Shown in pieces: positions 52,360 to 64,000 of a stretch of 64,000 nucleotides of DNA. Numbering within the stretch: the stretch's first letter is position 1; each line of letters begins with the position of its first letter. The position numbers and the translations under genes were made by a program. The stretch is from Pelecanus crispus (lineage: Eukaryota; Chordata; Aves; Pelecaniformes; Pelecanidae): contig NC_134643.1 of NCBI RefSeq assembly GCF_030463565.1, forward strand, positions 43,624,221 to 43,688,220, given 5' to 3'. The notes under the pieces are model-generated. The model was given only the letters and a program-made list of their open reading frames with translations. It had not been told where the DNA came from and did not search any database.

Positions 52360-55300
52360 TTGAAAATTAAAATAGACTGTATCAAGCAGCTGTCAACTTC
52401 ACAGCCTCCCTCCTGTGTGCTCCTATCTGCTTCATTCCGTTCTTCCTATTCTCCTTGCATCAGTCTTTTTTGTGTCTCATCCTTTAATCTTCCCTCCACT
52501 TATTACACAACTCAGTATCAGAACATTTGCAGTTGGAAGAGTTCTTCAAACTGAGGAGATACTACTGCTTGTCATGACACTGTCATCTGCCAGCTCTAGA
52601 CAACAGTTCTTGTGTGAGGAGGCTACAAGGCACTACGCCAACAGAACTACATTGACAGACATTTAGACTAATCTGTGCAACCCACTAGCATGGATATATA
52701 GTGGCATCACATTTAGTTTATTGTCATTTACTTAAACAACCATAAGGTTTTCTGCAAACACAGTTCTACTGGTAAAAAAAAACCCCAACCTGTAGAGGTA
52801 GACAAGCATTGCGAAAATGACTTAAGAGCAAACAGCCTCCACTATTTTTGCACAATGCCTAATACAAGGTCCCAGTTTGGATACAGTATGTACCACAGTC
52901 AGTAATACTAAAATACATCACTGCAATATTTATTTTGCACTACCTCCCCAGAACTAAGTATTTGGTTACAGTACTCATATCACTCAGCTTTCCACAAGAA
53001 AGACACAGCCGCCCTTCCCTGTTTGTTTCATAGGTGCATTTAGCATTGTGAACAGCAGCTGCACCTTGGCACGTGAGCAGCAAGCAGCATTCACCAGTAT
53101 CACTCCTTGAAGTAGTCCCTGGGAGACAGCAGCTCCCCAGTTGTCAGTGCAGGATTCTAACAAACCTGGCTACAGCTGGTGTGTTACTTCAAGCCTCAGG
53201 GTCTAGCTGATTGCTCTGGGCTGAGATACTACTGAGAATCTAGGCCTCCTGACTGCAAGAAAAGGCTTATGAGTACCAATAAAGGGTAGCCTCCTGCCCT
53301 GTTCAAAAACCAGCAGGCAAACCACCTCCTTATTTATAAAAAAATGTTATTTCCCTGTTACTTAAACAGCTACAGCCAGTAGTAGCACTGCATTGTGGTC
53401 AAATACAGAGGTGCCCAGAGGCTTCACTTAATGTTTTGCTGCTCACTGTAAAAACACGCAGAGGAAAAGAAATAGATATCTTATCTTTGCAGGGCTTTAA
53501 AGACAACACATAGGAAGTTCATGCTACAAAAAGGAAGCAAAAGCACAGAAAAGCAAGCTGCAGTGCAAGTTTTCTAAAGGCTAAAGTTTAAAGCCTCTTT
53601 CATACAGGTAGCTTAAGCTCTATCACAAGCCTGCCTGCCATCGCAAGAAAAGTGTTGATTTTCAAAACACAAATGTTAGGAGACTGTTAATCCAGTATAA
53701 GCTTAGCCACAGTTTTGAGGGCATCCTGCAGAATTGCTAAAAATTAGCAGAACTCCCTTAAAAACTTAAGTCTTACCAAAACAGTATGAAAATTTGCTAT
53801 TTTCATCATGTTTAAAGGACACTTCACCTCTTTAATCTGCCACATTTCTCAAGAAAAGTAGTTTGATACATGCAGAAACAAATAATGGTATTGCCACATG
53901 TTCATCCTCAAGTTAGTAAGCTTCCAGTTTTCAGGGTTTATTGTTTCCTCATTAAGTAATTTTGCTCAAGTGAAGACAGAAACACAAACTGTATATATTC
54001 AGCCCTTCCCAGTTTTTCCTTTTTTCCCAGCCTGCCCTTATCCACACAGAAACCAGTCTGAGTTTGCACAGCAGCACCAGCCATGTTACAGCTAGGACAC
54101 AAACACTCTGGCAAGAAGCCTTTCCTTTTTGAAGGTCAGCTTTAAGTGTCCCAAGTAAGCATGCCAGTATTAGATTACCCTGACATCCGCTCAGCCTCAG
54201 GAAGACAGGTCACGGCGAGGTGAATTAGGAGTCAGCTGAGAAGGCAAGGCATTCCTCAGACACAGTTCCTCCAGCAAAACAACAGCTTTTTTTGCACAAG
54301 CCCTAAGGCTGGCAGGCCGCCAACAGATCTCAGCTGTTCATCATCTCTGTGGATACTGTACCATGGACGGTACCCATTCCCTCCCTTTCAGGAAACATCA
54401 TTTCCCCTTCTCTAGAGGAACTGCCCACAGAATTAGCTTGCAACAGCTAGTAGAAGAAATTTCTGAAGTAGTTCAAGGGACAGAAATGGGCTTTTTAAAG
54501 ATGCTGGACCCAAGCTACAGCCAAACCTTGTTTACTCTCATCTTTAAGAGAGGTCTACCCTTTTGCCCAAACTAATTTCCTCAGTAGTCAATAATTCAGA
54601 GCACTGCAAATAAGTCAGCCTGTCTGTAGAATAGCACATCAACCTCCTCCTGTCTCTGGCAAGCCTTGGGCAACTGAAAGCAATACATTAACAGAAAATA
54701 CCTAAAACAAATGAGCCCTATGTGGTATTAAGAAGGTGCAACATAAGATAATAAACTAAGCAGACTAGGTCAGATGTCAGTGAAGAAAACAGAGGTCCAG
54801 CTGCAGTACAGTTAGTTGTATAAAAAAAAAAAATCAGGATTAAATCCTGTAAGCTGCTATTTGCAATGTGTGCAGAAACCAAAGGTGCCAGACAAATGAC
54901 ATCACACCATCTAAGTTCAACTCTCACTACAGACTGCAAAACTCAAGAGTATTACATTCACTGAAAGTTACTTCAAACTGATGTTCTTGCCTAGCATTCC
55001 AGGAGGGCAACTTGTAACATTTTTCTTCACATAATCAGCACCAAAAAAAAAGAAAACAAAATTTGAAGTAGCACAGAGATCCATCACAAGATGCTGTTTG
55101 ACTGTGAATATTCAAAATAATTGTTTCAGGTATTTTGCTTAAACCACTAAGAGAGGTTTGTAACTTTAAAGAGCTCAGATGCTCTGCAATAGTGCAGGTT
55201 CATTCACATCAATGTCAGAACTGGGTGAACTGTTTAAAAAGTGCGCAGTACATGGCATAGTTTCACACTTCAAATTCTTTGGTACTAAGGCCTAAAAAAC

Positions 55301-58300
55301 CACACAAATCATTTCACAACTGTTAGTAGAAGCTATGGTACCAACCACCAGGTAGGAAAATTGTTACATGAGAAAGGATCACACAGTTCAGTAATAACTA
55401 GGAGAGCATTTAGCTCCTCTTCAGAAAGAAGTAATTCAATAATGTATCAGATTAAAAAAATACCATTTCAAAAGGGAATCAAGCAGAAGACCAAGTGTTT
55501 CCTTTTTACTTGTGTGATCAAATTCATGAAACATCTATTATTGTTAGCATGGAAATTGGTCATGAAACAAGGGGATATTGCGCCTATCATTAACATGGCA
55601 GATTAGCAACATGTTACAAACAGATTATATCATTCATACTATGGAAAAATATGTCTTCTTAGGAAAGCTGAAGGTCAAAAAAAACCCTCAATCTCAATTA
55701 AGTGAGCAGGGTAGTCCTATGCTACAACATCATGATACCACATCTGTTTGATGTAAGACATTATCAGCCACTAAACTCTCCAGAGACGATTTCCCTTTAT
55801 TAGTGCCTCAAAGTTCTTCTGTTAACAGAAGATTTCTGACTGTTAATGTAGGAGAGCAAAAATTGACAAAATTAATTTAAATTTTCAAATCTAGAGTAGA
55901 TAGTTAAGATTGTCTGCCCAAATACAAGCACAGGAAATAAAAATATGAGACAATAAACGAGACAGTACTCATATAAAGGCTATCAAGGTCTGATAAAGAG
56001 ACTAAGGAGCTAATGGTCAAATGAAGCAAGGAATCCAGGTTCCTCGATACAGTAACAAGAAGGTGCCACTGGACCCTTCCAGTAACTCAAACCCCTCTGT
56101 TTTGTTGCAATTTATTGTGCAAGCACTAACTCATCCACTGTGTCCAAAAGGCATGCACAGTCAGCAGCAGCAATGCTAATTGGCATGGCAAATATATGGG
56201 AATCTTTAGCAGAAGCTTGAGTAAGGCCTTCTGGACCAAGCAGAGAAGGATAAGAAATGCACAAGTAGTGGTGTTTCACAAAACATACTCAGAACTTTTA
56301 GCCACATGCAAGTGCTAAACTGACCAAGATGGGAAGCACTCGCATCACCACAAGGAAGATACGCCCCCTTCATAATGGGAACATCAAGTTTCTCTGCCTA
56401 ACTATCTTCCAGACAGCTAAAACTAATATAACTGGCAGATGCTGCTGGAAAAGCTTATTGTGGTTCTTCCTTAGCTATGCATAACCCCTTCCTTTCATCA
56501 GCAATGTCTGAACAGCTGTAAAGTTTAAAAAAAGTGCTAGGTATTTCTTTGTACAGGGCTAGACCTGCAATCGCATGAGTAACAGCAGGGTCAAGAAATG
56601 GAGGCTGCCACAGGCAAGTACCTTTTATAAGACTCATGAATAGGGTTAGGCAAGTTTGAAGTTACTGTGAAACTGTATGCTACAGCATCTTACCTTGTGA
56701 TAACATGACAAAATTCAGAATCTCACTGTAGAGAATAAAAAAACCCCACCACTAAATGATGAACTAAGTAACACAACACAATTAATTGAAACTGCCTGCT
56801 CTCTCCCCTTCAAATGGTATTTTTTGCTTTTCCTAATAACTCCTGAGGTAAAGGCACCAACTTCAGCCATTTGCCAATGCAACTATTTCACTAGTGCTTG
56901 CAGGCCTCTGTACAATACACATCATGGCATGAAAACACAGATTTTCCACATTTCAACTTTAAAGTGCTCTACAACTTGCATGAGAACATCAGTTACATGA
57001 CGGGAAAAACTCAAATTCTTCAAAACAACACAGAGCGATCATTTATATAACTAACTCAGTTAGTTACTAGTACCTGCAGGGCTTGCTTTCATTCATGTGG
57101 AAGCACTTTTTAGAGCTTTCCCCCTAACTAATTTTTAAATCAGGAAATGAAGATTCAGTCAACAAATACTGAACTCCTCTATTTTTGTAGCATTTTTGCT
57201 GTATTTTAGGTAGTGCCTGTTTACTCTTGCAGCAAAAAAAGTCTCCATAAGGAGAAGGAAATGGACTACAGAATTACAATTTAAAAAATCAGAGCTGAAT
57301 TGTATCTGCATGTTTGTCTGCTACTGATCTGAGCTCCCTGATCATGTTCTAAAAATAGGGTAATTAACACACAATGTGGCTTTTGTTCCGGATGCCAAGA
57401 TTCTGTAGCAGAAAACCTACCAATTTTTATTTAGAACAATCTTTCATTATTACAAAAGTAATCCAGAAGTTAAAATTCAAATCTGAAAAGCCTAAATAAG
57501 GATTTTTTTTTTAAACAAACTAATCAGCACAGCTTGTTGCAGTTTTTCCTTTCCATCACTGATAATGGGAAAACAGCAGTCATCCTGAAGGGCTGAAATC
57601 AAAATCTTCATATATGGAAAGATACTTAAAACTTCCAAAGAGAATATTTCTCTATACAGTTCATGTTGGTACAAGTATTCAATTTGTTTAAAACTGTCAA
57701 AGTAATATAAAAATTGGTTTTTAACAAATTATATCAGGTAGCAGGGTGCATTTTAAAGATCAACTTGTGCATGCCACAACATCAAACAAAGGAAAGGAGA
57801 GTGTCAGTTGACTACTGAGATTGCCACATAATCAAACACAACCATACTGGCAGTTACACTGCTATCTGCAAGACTCACACACTGCAGCATCAAAGTTTTA
57901 TGCAATTTGACTTAAAAAAACATCTAAACATCCTTATCTGAAAAGAAAGTTAAAAAAAGCACTGAAAAATGCATATAGGTTTCAAAAGCACAGTTTTTGC
58001 TGGAACATCTGATGAATGCAATACTGTAAATTCATTCACACCCCAAGAAGCCACTGAAATTCCTAAAAATGTATTTAGCAACTTTTTTTGCTAGGTTCAG
58101 TTCAATATTTTTTTCCATGGAAACACTGCCATTACTAAACTGCAAACCTTAAAACATCCAGTTTTCAACTAACAAGCTAGCATTCACTAAAAAAAGAACA
58201 CAACAATCTAACTTTGACACATTTGGGAAGCTGTTAGGGGTGAGATGTTACAACTGGTAGCAAGACCCAACAGAAGGATACACATGCTTATGGTTTCAGT

Positions 58301-61300
58301 AAGTCACTTTCAAATGAATACAGGTGCAGAGTTTAAGAAGCATTTGTAAACATATACTACACCTGTAGAGAAGAACTTGAGCCTTACTTACAAAGTGATC
58401 TTCATAAACATTTTGTTGTGAATTTCACTCAATCATGCTTTTGGCACCAGTAGAAGTATCTGATACCTCTGTAACAGTGAAGAAGGTGATAAAAGAATCA
58501 AGAGGCCATACCATGAAGGTCTCACCAGTTCAAAAACAGCAAGCAAGTTTCTGATGATGCTACCTTGCACAGGCAAGGAACAGAATAAAGCACTTATACC
58601 AGCTCATACTTAACCATCCACAATCAAGATGAGTAATTCCCAAAACTGGAGTATCACAGAATTAAGAACTGCTTAAAAGGGTGATCCTAGTGAGGCAAAA
58701 AATAATACTAAAATCTAAAGTAACATATATTAAAAGAAGCAATTCAAAGTAATTTAGAATTCAAAAGGTCAAAAAATTGCTGTGCAAGGACACAGGTATA
58801 ATTGCACGCAGCCCACTGAAGACTTCTACTCAACATGCAGAAGTAGTCAAGATCTGAAATGAATGCATGATGACTAAAATGCACAATGAAAAATAAGATC
58901 ATGGTACACTTCAGTGAGGTATCCTTAATAAAAATATTGTATTCACAGCTGAACATTATGGAAGAGAGGAAATAGATCAGTTCAGGGCTTAGCAACATGA
59001 ATACCCGAGAAACATAAGCAATTTAAACCGGAGATTAATAGTATTCAAGAGGTGTACAATGAGAAGTGACATAAAAATACCCAAGTTAAAAGGAAGTTCA
59101 AAAAGAACTCATTAAAAATTGCTTCGGATGTAAACAATTAATTGTTTTATTTCATGTCCCCTCCTGTGTCCCCCCAGCTTAACCTTTCAAATGCTTAAAC
59201 TAGTTTTTAACTAAAGCCAGAGCTAAAAGGAAACTTTCCCACAATGGCCAGTCATCCCACAAGAAATGGGAATGAACTGCCCCTCCTTTGAAAGGTCACA
59301 TATTAAACATCTAGAGAAAGCAGTTATCTGAATTAATCTTACTGCAGATGGTCAGAAAAGACAACAAGCATTTATGATTCAAACCTGTGTCTTAGAAGCC
59401 TGGGGGTTTGCTCCACTCCAGATTTCAGGTAGCCACTTAGTCCAATCTCTTAACCAGAATTTCCAACACTTGAAAAAGAATAATTCTAGTATATCTCAGT
59501 TTTTGGGTGAGGGTTGCTTTGTTGTTTGGTTTGGTTGTGGTTGGGGGTGGGGGGTGGTGTATTTTTTTAAATAAATGCCAAATCAGCAGCTGAACACCAC
59601 ATAGATACAGGTACATCCAGAAGCTGAAGTTTCCTTATCTAAAAAGTTGCTTTCACAATTTGATTGTATAAAGCTACTAAGGATAAACTGGCAGTATTTT
59701 GTCCTAAAGTCTACAAAGATCAGGTGACATGCAAGTACCTACTCGTTATCGCAAGTTAAGCTTTAAACTGAGACATCACCATTGTAAATTATCTCTGTGC
59801 AGATGTACATTTAAGCACAGATTCAGCCCCTAAATGCATCCTGTATTTTCCAATAGTGAAACACCTTTCCATCTAGCAAAGATCTCCAGTCTAACCTTTG
59901 ACAGTAGTTAAAAGTCTTAAAAATGTTAAATTACTTGTATTTTAAACCTAAAGTATCAAATGTAAATTAGCAAAGTCTCCTTTTCTTTTCTGAATGCAAC
60001 CAAAGTTTTAGTCTGCAACATGCGTAATCTTCCTGAAAACTTAGGGTCAAAGTTATCACTAAATACACAAGGCCATATTTATAATTAAGATTTTTCCCTT
60101 TGCATCATCTTTGTTGAGTGTAGGAAGTCCTCAAAAACCGCATGCATTGTTTCTAAATAGCTTAATTTTTCAGAAGATCATCAAATGAATCCCCAAGCAA
60201 CTTCTGTGATGCCTTCCAGGCATGTCTGGTTTTCTAGACAAATACATTATGACACCAGACCTACTCTCCAGATTAACAAAGTTAGGTGATGAGGAACTGC
60301 ACTAACCACTGAGCTAAGTAAGGATCAGTTAGATTGAATTAACTTTAATTATAAACACTTTTGAGCTCAAAGTAATTTACAAATGAAAACTGACCTATAA
60401 GCATTAAATCCATCATCACAACCGTTTCTCAGATTAAACACTGCTTGCACAATACTGTTCTGCTCTATTATTTACTAGCTGGTTTCCTAATGAGAAGTTA
60501 GATGGAATGCAGTCGCCCAGACCAGAAGCTACCTCAGAAGACTCCTCAACTCCAGTAAAACACAACTGACATTAAGAAGTCTTGTTTCTGTCTGCAAAGT
60601 ACTATCTTCTATATAAATGCCTACTAGTACCACACAAATACCAAAGGACTATCAGTCCATGGAAAAACCCAGAGCTGAAGTTCCACTGAATGTACATACA
60701 AATGCAGAAAAACAAACAGGCATTTAAAGAACACCTGCATCTCCATTTTCTGCAAACTGTCCAATTCCTGAAGTTTCCCAAAGAAATAAGAATCAGACCT
60801 TTAGTCTGAAATACAGCATGTTTGTAGCTGTGTCACAAGAACCTGAAGATGAATTGGGTTACAACCATATTAACAAAAAGGTATAGATATCATAGACATG
60901 TTCATTCCACCCATTGGTCTATTGGAACAAACTGGCTTTCACCAAAGGATTTGATCAAGAATTCAAAATGGAAGATGCTTGTCTTACTTCCCCTGAGATT
61001 TTTCACTACTGAAATATAGTCTCTGCCACAATGAGTTTAGCTCTCTGTGTTGCAGTTACTTGAACTTTTAGGAGCTAAGTGAATAAACAGATTTTTACCA
61101 ATGCAACTGACAGTACAGTAAGTCAAAGTTTCCTTGAAGATCTGGAGTTCTGTATTAAAGAACACGGTCTCAACCTGGAAGACACAGGTCTCACTCAGGG
61201 TTGTGAAAACTTTGTTAACCAAGCTTCATAACATACACACCCACAACGCCTTGCTTTCTGTTTCACTTGTGCACACATGTTCATTGTCAGTTACGCAAGA

Positions 61301-61860
61301 AGCTAAAAAAAAAACCCACAGACCACCCATTTCCAGGTCACTCAGTAAGCAGATCACGGTAACAAGTCCCCTGCCTGCTCCCAGGAACAGTTTTTTGAGT
61401 GGGGTAGGGGCCAGATGAAGCACAAGGATGGCAAGAACATTACCACACTGTACACACACCGCACTACAGCAGATCCAGCACTTTTGACACTTCCTGTAAC
61501 ACTGGGTTGGCTGCACAATGCAGCACACTACTTCTGCGCACTTCCAGCAGTCCCAACACTCACTTCCTAATCCTGTGAATGTCAAAGAAGGACCAGGGGC
61601 TCTGAAAAACACCAGATCTACCACTTGTGCACAAGATCCTCATACTACAATCCTCTGTCCTCAGAAACCAGAACACATGTTGTGCAAGACCTGTCACAAA
61701 ATACAGAAAAAGTGGAGGGAAGGGAGATTGCTAATATGTACCACTCTCACAGGAGTAAGTGGGCCACAAACAGAAGTCCAACTATCAACAACCTATTCTA
61801 AGCACTTACATCAACATTTCAGGTACCTGAAGCCTGAGCAGCCTAAGCTAGCCTAAGCTT
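52360..61860. other. Interior of NAP1L1 intron 1, no gene seen
   Basis: This is AT-rich intronic sequence with open frames of 60-130 codons, none with recognisable domains, codon structure or flanking splice signals. A G/T-rich low-complexity run lies at about 59510-59565. Confidence 0.6.
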
Positions 61861-63051
61861 TTGTCTGATACAGAGACATCCAAGTCACTCAGATTTCAGA
61901 TTCTATTTTGCCCTAAGTATTAAGGTAATTTCTGGATTTACAAGAGACTGGAAGCCATTCAGCTTGCTTCAATCCAAGTACAGGGCTTTTCTCATTCTTT
62001 AAAGAGTGTACCATCATCAAATGGACGCTACTAACAAGCTACTAGCAAGCTACTAACATTTTTGTCAGAAACTACCTGCACCTGTACATAGCCTCAGACC
62101 TTAGCTCTTCTCTCAATTTTTATTTCATGCCTGAAATGAAAATAACCAGGCACTATCTCCTGCCTGATTAACGTAATGTCCACCAGGAGACGTTAAAATC
62201 CCAACAGAGGGGATGAGCAGAGGAAAGTATCTGTCACACCTTGCACGCCCAGTGCCTGCTTCTCTTACCTTCCTCAAAGGAGTTAGAACGTGAAATGTAA
62301 GCGTATCTCCACAGGGCTTCAAACACACAAATGGGGACACACAAAACTGCAACGTGCCTGGAGATAAACCGTGGAAGATGCTGTTGTATTACTACTATAG
62401 CACAGTCATTTGAAAAAAGGTTTGTGTTTTCTTCTGCAAGCAAAGGGGGAAGGTTTGGTATTAAATACTGAAAACCTCACAAGTCCTGGAGGCCTAAGTC
62501 CCCTAAATATCCAATATGGAGTAGATGGAACACGCATTTTATATGCGGATAGATATACATGAATGCTAAACACAAGCCAATACTTCCAGTTGCAGTTACT
62601 AGATCTTTCAGGTAGTTTCTTAGTCTTTTGGCAGCAGACATCATGCACCTCCCGTATCCGCTGCTGCGGACAATGGACACATCTACCATCAGGAGGAAAG
62701 CAAAAGCCCTCGTTTTGCGCGACACCAGCTCGCAGGCAACCCAGAGAAGCGACGTGCTGAACTCCAGACAACCGAAAAACGCTCTTCCCTGAGGCAGGCG
62801 GCAAGAGCCGCCCGCCCCCCGGCCGAATCTCTGGGTCCCCCTGCCCGCGGCGCGCAGCACAGCACGCCCGGGCCGCGGCCGCCCGCCCGGCAGCGGGAAC
62901 AGGGCGCGGGAGGCAGCGCAGGGCCACAGCGCGCTGCCAGCCGCCGGCCCCGCCGCCATGTGCGCATCCGCCGCCCGGCACCCAGCCCCCTCCCGCGGCC
63001 CTCACCGCGGCCGGCCGGACACGCAGGCACAGGCAGGCACACAGACGGCCG

Positions 63052-63068
63052 CACGCACACACACACAC
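63052..63068 (+). repeat. Short CA microsatellite
   Basis: An interrupted (CA)n run of about eight units lies in the CpG island within NAP1L1 intron 1. A C16 run follows at 63106-63121. Confidence 0.75.
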
Positions 63069-63519
63069 CCCCCGCTCCTCCCCGTGCCGCTTTCCGGCCT
63101 CGCCGCCCCCCCCCCCCCCCCGGCGGCCCCGGGCGCGCCCCCGGCCCCGCTCCGGCCCCACGTGCTGCGGGCAGACCCGCCTCCCCTCAGCGCCGGCCCG
63201 AGCAGCGCGGCCCGGCCTAGCCCGGCCCGGCCCCTCGGCGGGGCGCGGCGGGGAGACGCGCGGGAGCCGGGCAGCGCTCCCCGCCGAGGGGCCGAGCGGC
63301 GCCGCCGCCGCCGGGCGAGGGAAGAGGCTCGGGGCGGCGCCGCCGGCCCCCCGCAACCCCGCCGGCCGAGGGGCCCCGCTAGGCCGGGCCGGCACCCGCG
63401 GCCTCCCCGTGCCGCAGCCAAGCGCCCCCCGCCCGCCCCCCGCCCCGACCCGCAGCCCCCGGGCCCCGGGGGGTGGGGGGGGGGCGGCGGCGGCCCGCGG
63501 AGGGGGCCCCGCCCGGTAC

Positions 63520-63589
63520 CTGCGCGGCCGGGGCTGGCGGTGACTCAGGAGCGAGGAGGAGGAGGCGCCGCGCGGCTGGCGGTAAAAAG
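63520..63589 (-). other. NAP1L1: NAP1L1 non-coding exon 1
   Basis: The predicted start is the C at 63589, beginning CTTTTTACCGCC on the minus strand. The donor is CGCAG|GTACCG at 63520/63519. Joined to the 18 nt of UTR in the next exon, it gives an 88-nt leader with no upstream ATG. An AP-1 consensus (TGACTCA, 63541-63547) lies inside it. The start is inferred from a TATA-like box 30 bp upstream. Confidence 0.75.
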
Positions 63590-63680
63590 ACCCGAGCTCC
63601 CGCCGCTCGCGCTCATATAGAATTAACGTCACCACGTAAACCCCCCCCTCCCCCTCCCTCCCCCCCCCCCCCTCCCCCGC
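63590..63680 (-). promoter_or_regulatory. NAP1L1: NAP1L1 core promoter
   Basis: Reading toward the gene on the minus strand there is a G-rich stretch (63641-63678, runs of up to 14 G), then TTACGTGG and TGACGTTA (ACGT cores at 63634-63637 and 63626-63629), and then the TATA-like CTATATGA (63613-63620). The predicted start lies at 63589. The ACGT sites resemble CREB/ATF half sites. The layout suits a strongly expressed housekeeping gene. Confidence 0.75.
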
Positions 63681-63842
63681 GCGCCCCGCGTCTCCTGGCA
63701 ACGCGCGCGCGCGCTCTCGCCCTCTCGCTCGCGCCGGCCGTTGGCCGAGGCGGTCGGGGCCTGCCCCGCCGCGCGCTCTCCCACCCCCCGCTGCCGCCGC
63801 GCCGCGCCGGGGAGGCGCGGAGGGAAGGCCCGGGCCTGCGGT

Positions 63843-63862
63843 GTCCGTCCGTCCGTCCGTCC
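63843..63862 (+). repeat. (GTCC)5 microsatellite
   Basis: Five perfect GTCC units lie about 260 bp upstream of the predicted NAP1L1 start. Confidence 0.9.
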
Positions 63863-64000
63863 CCGCCCCCGGGCCGTCTGCCCTCTCGCGTACCTCGGGC
63901 TGACGGACTCCCCCTCCCCGCCGTGGGCCCGAGGGGAAAGGCGTGCCGACGCCCCACGCCCGGGTGGCAGCCTGCCCGCAAACCCACCAGGCGCTGGGGC

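Larger units (their letters stand above)
49522..63519 (-). other. NAP1L1: NAP1L1 intron 1
   Basis: This 14-kb intron separates the CpG-island first exon from the start-codon exon. I found no coding exon, transposon or RNA gene in it. At its 5' end (about 62.4-63.5 kb) GC-rich sequence creates long spurious frames. A small tandem repeat of an AAGCTACTA unit lies near 62035-62056. Confidence 0.75.
62780..64000. promoter_or_regulatory. NAP1L1: CpG island at the NAP1L1 5' end
   Basis: GC content is very high with dense CG dinucleotides, from the first 750 bp of intron 1 through the promoter to the window end. It contains a (GC)n run near 63702-63713 and (GTCC)5 at 63843-63862. It continues beyond the window. 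Confidence 0.85.

Noticed and set aside
61226-61624. 132-codon cysteine-rich minus-strand frame
   Set aside because: The cysteines are irregularly spaced, no signal peptide or known fold was seen, and it lies deep in an intron without splice signals.
62477-62959. 160-codon minus-strand frame starting ATGGCGGCGGGG in NAP1L1 intron 1
   Set aside because: The start looks gene-like, and the tail has a hydrophobic stretch (IGLCLAFMYIYPHI). However, no domain is recognisable, a second long frame overlaps it on the same strand, and it lies just inside the first intron. RNA evidence could revive it.
62406-63701. 431-codon minus-strand frame across the NAP1L1 CpG island
   Set aside because: It runs through the promoter, exon 1 and its splice donor. 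The A/G/R/P-rich content is what GC-rich DNA gives by chance.
1-64000. CRISPR arrays, bacterial operons or prophage
   Set aside because: The intron-exon structure, CpG islands and CR1/ERV repeats show this is vertebrate nuclear DNA, and no spaced direct-repeat array is present.

Overview
The window looks like nuclear DNA from a bird. It carries two vertebrate genes, PHLDA1 and NAP1L1, on the minus strand, next to each other as they are on human chromosome 12q21. It also holds two CR1 retroposon fragments, one with the reptile/bird CR1 tail built from ATTCTATG units, and a complete solo LTR of a class widespread in birds. The exact species cannot be read from the sequence; the LTR type makes a non-chicken bird (Neoaves) plausible.

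Layout. 1-23.3 kb is gene-poor DNA downstream of PHLDA1, with two CR1 3' fragments (881-943, 19021-19262), homopolymer tracts and GC-richer blocks but no gene I can support. 23.3-23.6 kb is a small CpG-rich patch. 23.7-24.7 kb is the probable PHLDA1 3' UTR, followed by a 203-bp 3'-UTR intron (24703-24905), the single coding exon (24911-25369) and a CpG-island promoter region up to about 26.2 kb. 26.3-32.4 kb is AT-rich intergenic DNA.

32.5-63.6 kb is NAP1L1. I traced the whole reading frame across 14 coding exons (1182 nt including the stop, 393 residues), each with GT/AG borders and matching phases. A non-coding first exon (63520-63589) lies about 14 kb upstream, inside a CpG island that runs to the end of the window. 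Its promoter shows paired ACGT sites, a TATA-like box and, about 30 bp downstream, a C followed by five T, the layout of a 5'-TOP mRNA start. The solo LTR (40070-40559, 5-bp target duplication) lies antisense in the intron between coding exons 8 and 9.

The two genes are unrelated in function: PHLDA1 encodes a small PH-like domain protein of stress and growth-factor responses, and NAP1L1 encodes an H2A-H2B histone chaperone. The most intriguing unexplained signal is a 59-codon open segment at 32475-32651. It has a good splice acceptor and sits in phase with the penultimate NAP1L1 exon, so it could encode an alternative C-terminus that replaces the prenylated CKQQ tail.
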